64,000 nt of DNA, taken from assembly GCA_022559845.1 (NCBI GenBank), contig CM040128.1, forward strand, positions 175,266,413 through 175,330,412, written 5' to 3'. The first letter of the stretch is position 1. Every line of letters starts with the position of its first letter. The DNA is from Amorphophallus konjac (taxonomy: Eukaryota; Streptophyta; Magnoliopsida; Alismatales; Araceae). Below are positions 1 through 9,859 of the stretch, one piece after another. A program made the position numbers and the translations under genes. The notes beneath the pieces are model-generated. The model searched no databases and was not told the origin of the DNA. It saw only the letters and a program-made list of their open reading frames with translations.

Positions 1-346
1 TAATTGCCAAGATAAGCGCCACTCAAGGCCAAATAATAACGATGCATGAGGGTGAAATGAACACAAGGCTATGCAGGCTTCTGCGCTTTCTTTTCTTCAT
101 GCAAGAAGAGTTAAGGTTTATTACGTCTGAACTTCGGTACGAGGCGGAGAATTTAGGTCCAGAGACCATCATCACGCATAGCGACATTTCCAGTCGGGCG
201 TGACCCGACCTTCCGTTGAACGCCATTCTAGATACCGAAGTTTGGTCATGCATGCAAGCAGGCGCTATATTCATGACATGGGTGATTAGGAATATTTATG
301 TACCGAATGCACAAAGCACATGTGATATTGGTAAAATTGCATAATT

Positions 347-401
347 TTATATATATCTATACATATATCTATATATATATATTAACGTATATATATATAC
401 A
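347..401. repeat. AT-rich (TA)n microsatellite
   Basis: Alternating TA runs, broken by short ctatac and taacg interruptions, fill this stretch. The flanks (1-346 and 402-420) show nothing I can assign. Confidence 0.85.
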
Positions 402-419
402 CGTTAGGCACAAGCTGCA

Positions 420-900
420 TTTGATTATTCATTCAAAAGGGACACTAATCCCTCTACAAGATTAAAATGAGGTTGAACAGGTCGACATGGGGGAACAAAG
501 AGAAACTGGAAAGAAAATATAAAGGGGAATCAAAATACAGAATGAGACGAAGAAAGGAGAGGGTCCCTCGCGGGAACCCACCTTCTCTCACTCTCGTCCC
601 CCTTCGCCCTCCCCTATCTCTTCTGCTCGAGCCTCTTCTCTTCGACCTCTCTTCTTCGAGCTCTTTTTTTTCTCTCTTTGAGGGGTTCTCTTCCTCTCCT
701 CGTCGTCGATCGATGTCTCCTCCTAGATCTCCTATGATTGCCCGCTCTCTGTCCTCTCCTATTTCTGAGGGTCAAGGGCCCTTTATATAGGCGAATGCCC
801 AAAACAGGGCATCAGAACCTCGACGGGACAGGGCCGCTGCCGACTCAACGCGTGCACAAATGAGTCACCGCCTCAACGCACAGGTGTGGATGCACTAAAA
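420..900 (-). other. LTR promoter/leader-like segment, unclassified
   Basis: On the minus strand this reads as a TATA box (782-789) followed by a purine-rich leader; the plus strand is CT-rich from about 560 to 760. The other LTRs of this window have the same layout. Short CCGACTCA-type repeats lie just upstream (828-872). No LTR ends, PBS or PPT could be fixed, so the element type is unknown. Confidence 0.4.
782..789 (-). promoter_or_regulatory. Candidate TATA box (TATATAAA)
   Basis: A TATA motif on the minus strand precedes a purine-rich leader. The assignment rests on position only. Confidence 0.4.
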
Positions 901-965
901 TTTGAAAAGAATCAATTTCAATTAATGATCGGGTTAATTCATTTACTTAGTGCGAGGGCATGCCA

Positions 966-979
966 GTCACCTAGGTGAC
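966..979. repeat. 14-bp perfect palindrome
   Basis: GTCACCTAGGTGAC equals its own reverse complement. The surrounding 880-1844 holds no gene I can support; the small ORFs there have no family resemblance. Confidence 0.5.
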
Positions 980-1844
980 GGTTTATTATGCGCTCGATCT
1001 GACTAATCAGATGATTGTGTGGTTCGTGTCGGGACTGAGAACCCGCCGTATCATAAAGGCTACGATGTTAATTACATCCCCTCGGAGAGGGGAAAACCCT
1101 TGATTGATTGCCAGGAAAAGGGGCCCTATGGCCTGAAATTCATAGTAATGAAAGCGAGAGCAAAATCTCAGATTGCGTTTGAACAAACCCCACGTTGGGG
1201 CGTAAACGTTCATGGATGCATGCATGTCGGTCCCTCATGGACCAATCCATGTACAGATGAAAGTCCGCATTAGTAGCGTTGAAGACGATGATAAAACCGT
1301 GCAAATGTCTGCCGCAGACACGGCAAGCTTAATGCGGGTGCGGGATTGAATCCCGGTAGAAGCGGGTCAGATTAATGATCTACTGGCCCGAGATGGTTGC
1401 GGACAATGGCCATATCGGGGTCCCCGAGGTCCACGTCTGATGCCATGGGGCGTCATTGATTTTCTCTTCACGCACAGTCCGGGGAAGCGAATCGTTAAGT
1501 GTGAAGCCTGAACTCGCCAACATGCGCCCTCGCTCGCGGATCGACCTGGGGGTATTATCGTTAAGAAAATTTTGATTATAACAGGGGCGATATTGTCTTT
1601 GTAGCGAGACTTGGGGGTGTGCTGGCTGGAGAGGTCCAAGGGCAGATAGGGTCCCAAGGTACGCATGGTTATAGCGTCTTTTATTATCGTTATTCCAATT
1701 GTCAGATTATGTGGTTTGTTCTCATAGGAATGGTTCATGTTCTTTCATTTTCATTTATTAGTTTAGGTCCCTTCTTTTGTTTTCTTCATTAGTTTCAAAC
1801 CTTTTATTCTATGTAGCTAATTGTTGCTCTTCTTTTTTTTATGA

Positions 1845-2134
1845 GGCACGCCGGTTAAGGGGATGCCAAGGGGCGCGCCGGTTAAGGGGATGCCAAGGGG
1901 CGAGCCGGAATAGGAGGTGCAAGATAGCGCGCCGGTATAAGTAGTGCCATGGGGCGCGTCGGTTAAGGGAGGGTCCAAGCCAAGGAAGGGGAGTGCGCCG
2001 AGTACATGCCAAGAAAATTGAGGGGCACGTCGGTTAATGGCCAAGGAGAAAGAGGGGGTTTTGAGTGTGAAGCTAAACCGGCGCGGGGGGGTACCGCGTC
2101 GGGTTAGCCCGCGCCGGATAGGAGCACGCCGGGA
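1845..2134. repeat. Reiterated GGCGCGCCGGTTAAG motif block 1
   Basis: About eight variants of GGCGCGCCGGTTAAG (gcacgccggtt, gcgcgtcggtt, gcgcgccggtataag and others) occur at irregular spacing of roughly 25-40 bp. The same motif family returns at 3412-3604. It resembles the reiterated motifs in the U3 part of other LTRs in this window. The interval 2135-2759 shows nothing assignable. Confidence 0.7.
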
Positions 2135-2759
2135 TGGCTCTTAGAAGGTTTTCCTTTATTCTTGTTGGCTCTGTTTCTTTCTTTCTTTCACCTGCAAGTT
2201 GATTTGGTGATTGGTTTGTTCATCCAATTGGTTGCTTAAGTTCGTGGAGATGAAGTTTAAGTGTTTTAGCCATTTGTTAAAGTCACTAAGCATGAAGGTT
2301 TAAGTGTTTTATTGGAGGAGTTTATTATGCACGGCTTTAGAGGTTAGTTCAGTGCCTTACTCAGGAAAGCATTTTGTTCTGAGGGAACTTCATTTATCCT
2401 CTGTTATGTGCCCTCATTCCTTGTCCTTATTGTTTACGTTCCTGGCGAAAATTGGGCAGCATCTCCCCCGGACTGAGGCTTGCCAGAGAAAAAATAGAGG
2501 AACACCAAACGGATTGCTCCGGGGTGAACCTCACGGCGGTCCATTAACCCACATGTGAGTGTGGAAGAGCTCGAGGAGTAGCCTTCAAGAACTCTCACGA
2601 CTCACGGGTAATGGTTTCATTAACGTTCAAGCGGGATAGATGTGTGCCACAAGAGGCTTTAGATGTTCATCCCTTTGATGGGTTCCTCTGAAGACCGTGC
2701 CACAGAGAGGCAGGTCTCCGCGGTCCCTGGATGATAAGAAAATCGGGAGAAAGGGGGAG

Positions 2760-3400
2760 GGGATCAAAGCAGTAGAACATAACTCATGCCCACCAAAAAT
2801 CATTCTTTTTATTCATCCCCATGGGAAGGGGGGAAAATAGATACAGGAGGGGATCTACCCTGGAGCAAAGGGATAATACAGCGGAGGAAAAGGACTTGAA
2901 ACTCATGCGAGGGAGAGGAACAGAGCACAAGCTCTTCCCCCCTCCCCAGGGCTCACCTCTCTTCTCTCACAGACCCTCTCTTCTTCCTCACCTATCTGGC
3001 GTCATGGGACGAAGCTTTCCTTCTCTTCGGGTGGCCTTCTCTTCTCGCTACCAACCTCTAAACAATCGCTCAGCCATCAGCCGCAGCCAGCAGCCCTTCT
3101 CCAGTGGAGTCTCGACTCCTCTTTTTAGTGCCTTGCTCTTTCTTCCACCCTGCATCTCGTTCGAAGCCATCGAGTGGCTTGCGGGTAGGGGGGCCATAGA
3201 GTAGGGAAGCTGCCTCCACAAGATTGGCCGACGGTGACCGACGGAGAAGCGACGTTCGGTGCGGAGCTCGAAGCCTTCCATTCCTGGGAGCAGGAAGGCC
3301 TCAGGCAGTTGCATGCTGGTCAGGTGCAGGCTGTTCGCCCATTTTGGGCAAATTCTCTTTGTTCACACCCGAAAATAGTGGATCAGATGGAAGATGGGAC
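2760..3400 (-). other. Second LTR-like leader segment, unclassified
   Basis: CT-rich plus-strand sequence (purine-rich on minus) lies downstream, in minus orientation, of a TATA-like run at 3872-3880. Block 2 of the GC-rich motif lies between them. The open frames here are low-complexity and look non-coding. No LTR ends were found. Confidence 0.3.
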
Positions 3401-3411
3401 GGTAGCCTTGG

Positions 3412-3604
3412 TTAAAACGGCGCGGGGTGAGCACGCCGGTTTAAGATCAATAGAGGAGCGCGCCGTTTTAAACTAACTTCAGGTGCACACAGGATTAGCA
3501 TCAAGAGGAGGGGCGCGCCAGCTTAAAACCCCCTTGGAGGGGCGCGTCAGTGTAAGGCCAAAGGTGGGGCGCGCCAGTTTAAGTGGAGGCCGCGCCGGTT
3601 TAAG
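3412..3604. repeat. Reiterated GGCGCGCCGGTTTAAG motif block 2
   Basis: Six to seven variants such as gcgcgccagtttaag and gcacgccggtttaag occur at 25-35 bp spacing. The motif family matches block 1 at 1845-2134 while the spacer sequence differs. Confidence 0.7.
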
Positions 3605-3871
3605 TATCAAAAGACTTCGTCCCGGCTTCGTGGTTATTCAGGCAAACACTTGCGCTTCCACAATGCTTTAGTTGTAATGCACCGCCTCCGTGATGTTTAG
3701 TTTAGAGCCCCCCGAGTCCCGGTTTAGGACTTCTAGTGATTTCCGGCGCATGACTAGCCCGTCTCCGAATTACCAGGTTTCTTCCTGATTCGGCTTTTGG
3801 CAATGCCAACTGGAGAGCCGGGGCCATCTCTTCAGCCCAAAGGGCTTCTCGTTGTGGGGCGGAGCGCCGAG

Positions 3872-3880
3872 TATATATAT
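3872..3880 (-). promoter_or_regulatory. Candidate TATA box
   Basis: An ATATATATA run, read on the minus strand, lies upstream of the CT-rich block at 2820-3180. Only its position supports this. Confidence 0.3.
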
Positions 3881-4008
3881 TCATCCTGCTTGGAGGAGGT
3901 ACGGGGTTTATTCGGCCTTCCCATCTTTGAGTTGCTCTTGAGATGTCGAGACATCCGTGCCGCAGGAACGTTCCTTTTCTTCTCTCTTTTTTTGACATCC
4001 ACAGCAGG

Positions 4009-4198
4009 GGGCCACCGACTCAAGCGCATGCACCACCGAATCAACCTGGACAGTGGCTGCGTCCGCGCCACCGGATCGACTACAAAGGTCGCCACCGAAT
4101 CAGGTGAAATAGCATCACTGACTCAGCCCTTTTGGTGCTGCCGGCTCGGTTCTTCAGCAAGCCGACGATTCATTCTCATGTGCCACCGACTCAGCCAA
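4009..4198. repeat. Reiterated CCACCGACTCA motif block
   Basis: At least six variants of CCACCGACTCA or CCACCGAATCA occur here at 25-40 bp spacing. Two or three weaker copies lie at 828-872, next to another TATA box. Confidence 0.6.
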
Positions 4199-4502
4199 TA
4201 GGGGCATTTTGGTAACTTTGACATTTTACCTTGAAACTAACCCAGTGAGTGCTCGTCATCCGGAGTAGCTCTGGGGTTGGTGCAGTGGCCCCAGAACATG
4301 TTTAAAGTGTTAATTCGGGGCTTCTGCAGATTTTTGAGACGTGCAGAACCCGTACCGATTTTCCCGGGATTGGCACTGATTTGCCCTTCGACTCCTCGAT
4401 TCGTACCGCCAACTTTCTTCGGAGGACCCGTGGGACTTCTTCATTAAAAGGGCCATCCCTAGAAGGATTTTCGCCTAGTCTAGATATCTATAGGGCCATT
4501 TT

Positions 4503-4744
4503 CAGACCATTCCGGTATTCCGCGTGCATTAATAGAATTCGTGGCTTTTTCGCTAGTGGCGCTATTAATGAAAAATATTGGTCCTCCAAGGCCGCCTTAT
4601 GCTTGCATTAAGCATTTTCATTGAGTGAACCTCCGTTTTGGGGGTTTTCGCTACTTCGGAGTCATCCGTTGGTCGCTTGCAGACCATTTCGGAATTCCGG
4701 GTGTCCTGATCGGGCAACCAGGGTTTTTCGCTGATATCGCCTTT
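4503..4744. repeat. Imperfect direct repeat of about 65 bp
   Basis: The segments 4503-4567 and 4680-4744 align with each other; both begin with cagaccatt followed by a (t)cggnattccg core and end in a gtttttcgct-type run. The rest of 4199-5079 has no recognisable coding sequence. Confidence 0.45.
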
Positions 4745-5079
4745 CGCACCCTATTCTGAGGGGCCAGGGGCATTTCTTCATCTCGGGGAGGTTTCTTCAT
4801 CAGGCGAAGAATCGCCTGTTACATTCCCGTCCAGGTTGGACAGGGTATGGAGGTATATCCGGCACGGTCGTCTCGATGCCGATTTCATTGGCTCTGACCA
4901 TCAATAGGCCTTAAGCGAGCTATGGTAGATGTATAAACCTGAGATGACGAAATGTTGAGTCCCCGGCACTTCTTGTAAGGTGACCTAAGGTTTCAGCGGT
5001 CCGAGTGGACCTATCTTTGACTTCTGGTTGACTCTTTTGGGCACATCATTATTGCCCAATCATGTTTTGTGTGTCAATA

Positions 5080-5405
5080 ATGGCACAATCAAGACAGAAG
5101 ACATATGCTGACATCAGAAGAAGAGACCTAGAATTTCAAATTGGAGACCATGTGTTTCTTAAGGTTTCCCCAGGTTGTGGAATCAGAAGATTCGGCATCA
5201 AAGGCAAGCGTACTTCGAGATTTATTGGCCCTTTTAAAATTCTGGAAAGGGTTGGCGAAGTCGCCTATCGGATAGCTTTGCCACCTCAATTGTCTGGAGT
5301 ACATGACGTGGTCCACGTCTCAATGCTAAAAAGGTATGTTCGTGACCCATATCATATCAAAAGTCATGACGATATTGTGATACAGAAGGACCTGACTGTA
5401 GATTT
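5080..5405 (+). pseudogene. Ty3/gypsy integrase C-terminal remnant
   Basis: The frame encodes the end of a Ty3/gypsy integrase: a basic AQSRQKTYADIRRR helix, the FQIGDHVFLKV strand, a RFIGPFKILERVGEVAYRIALP GPY/F-type module, and HDVVHVSMLKRYV. This form is typical of the Tekay/Del chromovirus side. Everything upstream (protease to integrase core) is missing. The open frame runs to a stop at 5449-5451, but family similarity stops near 5405, so the tail is probably unrelated sequence. Confidence 0.8.
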
Positions 5406-5451
5406 GTTTAATGGTTCCTATCCCTCCCCTTTTAAATTAATACATGCATAA

Positions 5452-5844
5452 ATATGTGAGCCAAAGAAAAGGGGGATGAAAGGATGAGAAATACTAACCG
5501 TGATTGCCACGAAGGTTCCAACAACGACAAAGGATGAAGAAAGGAGAGGAACAGCGCCTTGTACCTTCGAACTTAAAGACTTGATCGCGCTTGAAACGGG
5601 GTGCGGGAAACTTTGTGGGATCAAATCTCCTCGTCTTCCAGCCGGCTAGAAGAAGAGGGTCTCACGTCCATATCATGCTCTCCTGCAAAACAAAGATCAA
5701 AACACAAAGGCAAAAACCCATTAGAACATGAAGTGTAGCATCAATCCCAAAGTGATAAAATAGCATGAACAAAAGGGGGAGAACGCACCGGGGAGGGTTT
5801 TTAACCCCTGTGGAAGGGTGGAAATAATATGTGTGTGTGCTGTG
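5452..5844 (-). other. Probable left remnant of the LTR that received alpha
   Basis: Because alpha is bounded by a catgc duplication, the sequence left of 5845 must once have been contiguous with 40507 onward, which is a Tat/Ogre-like LTR on the minus strand. No LTR end could be fixed here, so the boundary toward the gypsy remnant is open. No gene is seen. Confidence 0.45.
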
Positions 5845-5849
5845 CATGC
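5845..5849. repeat. Target-site duplication of alpha (left), catgc
   Basis: The five bases directly before the LTR terminus TGATAG are repeated directly after the other terminus, at 40502-40506. Confidence 0.9.
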
Positions 5850-6247
5850 TGATAGAATCGGTGTGATGGATACAGAGGGGGGGGGGTGAATGTATCCCTC
5901 TTCAAAATTGCCCAAATTAAAACCTTAGAACACTCAGAGATGTGAAATGAAAGCAAGTTCAGTTCTACCGAGACTGAAATAAGGAAGTGTTCAACTAAAC
6001 AGTAACTGCGCAATCAAACAGCTCAATGAGAATTTCTTTCGAAGACTTAACTTGCACAATCAGTGAACTTACTTCAGTACTAAACCGAACTCAAGCATTC
6101 ATCAACTGTGAATGAAAAGCAATTAAATCGTGATCCTAACCATGCATCTAGCGGAAGCAAATGAACAATCAAGCCACACCGTACACATGACCAAACCACT
6201 GCACAATGGATTTTTTAGGTGGTTCGGTCCACAGACCTACATCCACC

Positions 6248-6620
6248 CCTCACTCCAAACCAGAGTGAGGCTTCCACTAGCAACAGCTAGAACAGCAGAC
6301 TCAGTCTGCAAAGAAATGTTGCCAAACAGCTTGACCAGGGGAACAACCTCCCCTCTTCCTCCAAACCGGAGGGAACCACTAGTGACACACAGTCACTAGC
6401 AAACCAGAGACCGAAGTCTCTCTTCCTCTAAACCAGAGGGAACCCACAAGTGACACCCAGCCACTTGCAACCGGAGGACCAATCATCCCTTCCTCCAAAC
6501 CGGAGGGGAACCCAGAGACCCAAGTCTCTCTTGCTCTGAAACCCAGACGGAAATCGCTAGTGACACCAGTCACTAGAAACAGGAGACTCCAAGTCTCCCT
6601 TCTCCTGAATCAACAGGAGG
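6248..6620 (-). other. Tandem hairpin array in the alpha 3' LTR leader
   Basis: About a dozen small inverted repeats follow each other. Stems seen: CCTCACTC/GAGTGAGG (6248-6270), GCAGAC/GTCTGC (6295-6309), AGGGGA/TCCCCT (6337-6354), CCTCC/GGAGG (6358-6372), CTAGTGAC/GTCACTAG (6379-6399), AGAGAC/GTCTCT (6406-6421), CCTCT/AGAGG (6425-6439), CAAGTG/CACTTG (6447-6467), CCTCC/GGAGG (6492-6506), AGAGAC/GTCTCT (6514-6529), CTAGTGAC/GTCACTAG (6557-6576), GGAGAC/GTCTCC (6582-6598) and CTCCTG/CAGGAG (6602-6619). Loops are mostly 4-7 nt. The array lies downstream of the TATA box, so it would be in the RNA leader. Function is inferred, not known. Confidence 0.8.
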
Positions 6621-6961
6621 AACCCCGACCTTACTAGAGAATCGGAAGAACAACAAGCCAAGTGTAAAAGAAAGGAAAACAAGAAACGAAAATACAGCAA
6701 TCAGAAAGCTGAAAATGAAATCCACAAAGTGTAGCTCTCGTAGCAGCAAATCTGGTTTGGATCTGATCCAATAGCCAGACAGACAAGTTTTCTGATGAAG
6801 CTTCAGTCTCTCTTCTCTCTGCTTCTCTTTCTCTCACGGTGTTCTCTCTTTTCTTCTTCTGCTGGATCTCTTTCTTCTTCTTCTTCTTCTTCTTCTGCTC
6901 TCTGCCTCTCTGCTGCTCTCTCCTACTGATCCGATCATTCTTCTCCTGAGGAAGAAGCTAC

Positions 6962-6971
6962 ATATATATAT
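6962..6971 (-). promoter_or_regulatory. Alpha LTR TATA box
   Basis: A TATATATAT run on the minus strand is followed in sense by a (GAA)n-rich leader. The same site is kept in the 5' LTR (22154-22163) and in the duplicated copy (28657-28666). Confidence 0.6.
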
Positions 6972-7083
6972 CAGCAGCTAGGGCGTGTGTAGGGCTTGTG
7001 CCCTCTTTGTCCAGAGTACACCTCGGATCACGTGCCAGGTGCCAACCTCGGATCACGTGCCCAAACATTTTCTTCTCGAAGGA

Positions 7084-7526
7084 TGTACCTGTCAAGCAGT
7101 CATAAGAAGATATTAGAGGGATGTACAGAGTTGGTTCAGGCTTTTAACAAAGCATGTACAGACATGATTCAGCATTGAGTGTATGGACTTAGTGTGCATG
7201 CGAGAACTATGTACAGACTTGTTTTGAACAATGCACAAATGCATATAGGAGAGTGTGTACATTGGCAATGAGTGCTCAGGCGTGTTGTCAAGCAATGTAC
7301 AGACTTGATGAGAATGATGCATGAACAAGCCATAGCATATGTATAGACTTACTAAGTCAACAAGGCAACCATGTACAGACTTTAAAATAATGAATGAATA
7401 GACTTAGTTGATGCCATCCGAAGAATGTATGGACTTGCTATGTCGTGTGGCGTGCAACTAGACACTATTCAGACTTGTGAAATGATGCACAAAGATATCA
7501 TCAGAGAATGTATAGACTTGGACGTT
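7084..7526 (-). repeat. Alpha U3 reiterated CAAGTCTRTACAT motif (proximal part)
   Basis: On the plus strand the unit reads ATGTAYAGACTTG. About twelve exact or near copies lie here at irregular spacing; the array continues at 14938-15930 beyond N1. The small ORFs with KSVHC/QVYT-type repeats are readings of this motif and not genes. Confidence 0.85.
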
Positions 7527-7537
7527 TATGTGCATGA

Positions 7538-7542
7538 CAAAA
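7538..7542. repeat. Target-site duplication of N1 (left), caaaa
   Basis: It matches 14927-14931; the empty site near 22707 in the sister LTR carries a single caaaa. Confidence 0.9.
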
Positions 7543-9763
7543 TGATGTGACACTACCTAGGACCTAAATTGCAAGCAACACAACAATTTGGCAATGTCAC
7601 ACAAGCGGACTCACTCGCGTTGGCACACTCGGGCCCGTAGCTGGACCGGCGATGGGGTGAGGGTCCGAGGTTGGACCGGAGGTTTCCAAGGGTACGAATG
7701 GCTTGGGGAGGACCCCTATGGGTCAGGGGTTGCCCAAATTCACGGGCGGTCAGCACGCCGAAGGCTTGGGTTGAATGATCACTCTCACAACTCATCCGCG
7801 GTAGCCACACAATTAAACGATAATTCGGGTTCGGGCACTCTCTTAACGCCTACTGCACTAAAATGCAATACTAATTAAGCAAAGGAATCCAGCAAAGAGG
7901 AGTGTTTAGTGGCTTACCTGATCGGTGTGAAGACACCGACCCCGGCTGGAGACGAGGGCGAGCGAGGAAGCGTGGGCTTACCCGCACGCCGCGCCGGAGA
8001 AGCTTCAACCTGAAATTTCAGATTACATGCAATACACCCCTTGCAAGGGGGTTGGACTAGGGGTGGGGGTTGAAATTACAACCAAAATATTCCTCCACGC
8101 AGGGAGGGGCCTTCAGCCGGCCAAGCGGGGAGGGGAGAAACGGGGAAAGTATGCCGAATGAAGACCGAGATCGGTTCAGTCTTCTCTCTGCGAGTGCTGA
8201 CAGTCGGTCAAAGATATTGCTGCTTTGCATTCCCCAGAATTTTGTTGGGGACGAAACCACTTGGAGAATCTTCGTATCTGGAACAGGGTGACTCCAGAAT
8301 TTTGTAAATTTCTTCAGGCACCGCTGCTGGTCGGGGTTGGGGCTTGAACAGGTGGCAGACCCTCGGATCTGATAGTTTCAGGTTCCTAACAGCAGGAAGA
8401 AGATGGTGCCACGACCGCTCCCAAGCTCAGAATCAGGTACCGCTAGAGTCTTTGGAACCGTTGACGAGTCCTCTTCGAAGCAAGACTGACGGGGATGCCA
8501 TCTGATGTCGGGGTCGACCGGTGGGCTCTGAACACTGAGGAGGGGTCGGTGCAGACTGAGTGGAGGTAGATCCGAGCACCTGGAGGAAGAAATTAATAAC
8601 TCTTGCGAACGGATGCCGATTTGAGTTCTGCCTCTTGATTCTGAAAGTAGACAGGTCGAAGAACATCTTTACAGAAGAACTTTTGTCCTGATTCATGCTG
8701 GATTTGTCGTGGCAGAGCTTCCAATCACGTTCAGGTGCTCTGTCAGGAGAGCTTCGCGCAGTCGAGGGAGAACGGCTCTCCCGGGTAGCTCGGTGCTCGG
8801 ATGACAACAAAACAACCGCCGTTGCGAAGAAGACATGCAGACGCTTCCATGGATACCTCTTGGGCCTTCAGATTTGCGGGGAGGTGGTCGGGGTGGCCGC
8901 TGCTAGCAGGTGATCCTCTGCAGGTCGCCAGTCTAGATGGTGGAAGGTGGGGGTGATGGAGAAGAACAATGGGAGAGTGGAGGAGATGAGAGAGAGGGGG
9001 GGCGACCTAGGGCTGTGGAGGGAAGGGGGATTTCGAAATTCAAAGGCCTAGGGAGGTGGAGGGGTGCTTGGGGTAGTGGGAAGGGTGCTTGGGAAAGTGG
9101 GAGGGGTAGTTGGGGGTTGGGTGGTGAGGAGAGGATTGGTGGAGGGGGTCTTGGGAAGGGGGGAGTATTGATGAGGGTTGTGGGGAATGGGAAGAGACTT
9201 TAATGGGGTAGGTGGGGAGTGGAGGTGGTTGGGAAGGGAGGAGAGAGAAAAATTTTGAAATTGGGGTGGGGAGGAGGGAGAATGGGGTTCGCCCCCTTTA
9301 GAGAGAGATAGAAGAGAGAGAGAGAGAGGGGAATCCACCCCTTAGAGAGAGAGAGAGAGATTCTCACAATTGTAGTGGAATTTCAAATTTTCTTTTAATC
9401 ATTCATTAGTTCAAAATGAGGGGAATGGGGTCCTATATATAGGCAACCCACATTTTACAAAAAGTCCCTGATATTTGACTCAATGACGAATAACCGAGGA
9501 AGGTGGGGGGGCGCCCATGGGCCAGCCCAATGAATTGGGCCCAATAACAACCTAATCAATCCTAATGACACTCAAACTTAGGTCGATGACTCAATAACCT
9601 AGGCACTTGACTCAAATAAAAGGAAAATTACAATGACATGACTCAAATAAAATATGAAAATTACATGACTTGATTCAGAAAAATATGACGAACACAATGG
9701 AGCTATGCCGACGAGCAATCAAAGCTGTGGAAAAAATGTGAAGGGCGAGAGATGCCCCCATCA
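7543..9763 (-). repeat. N1 3' LTR
   Basis: It is bounded by caaaa on the left and by the internal region on the right, next to a purine-rich tract (minus strand CACCCCGGGGGTA) that could be the PPT. A TATA box is at 9434-9441. 8930-9290 is strongly G-rich on the plus strand, and a (GA)n run lies at 9302-9360. No gene is present. Confidence 0.88.
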
Positions 9764-9859
9764 TACCCCCGGGGTGCGAAGAACTCGACTCCGTCGAGTA
9801 TAGGTCCGCCGGGGAAGAGGTCCTCCAATGCAGCTCCGGGTGAGCCACAACCTCCAAAC

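Noticed and set aside
1334..1365. tRNA-like string (gggattgaatcccggt)
   Set aside because: It resembles a T-arm only; no acceptor stem or anticodon arm could be built around it.
7113..7328. Small minus-strand ORFs rich in KSVHC/QVYT/SLYI (also 14991-15507, 15685-15921, 22280-23113, 28783-29003, 39349-40215)
   Set aside because: They are translations of the reiterated U3 motif in various frames with no family resemblance.
9048..9338. Proline/threonine-rich minus-strand ORF (also 14198-14557)
   Set aside because: It reads the C-rich strand of the N1 LTR; low complexity and inside a non-coding LTR.
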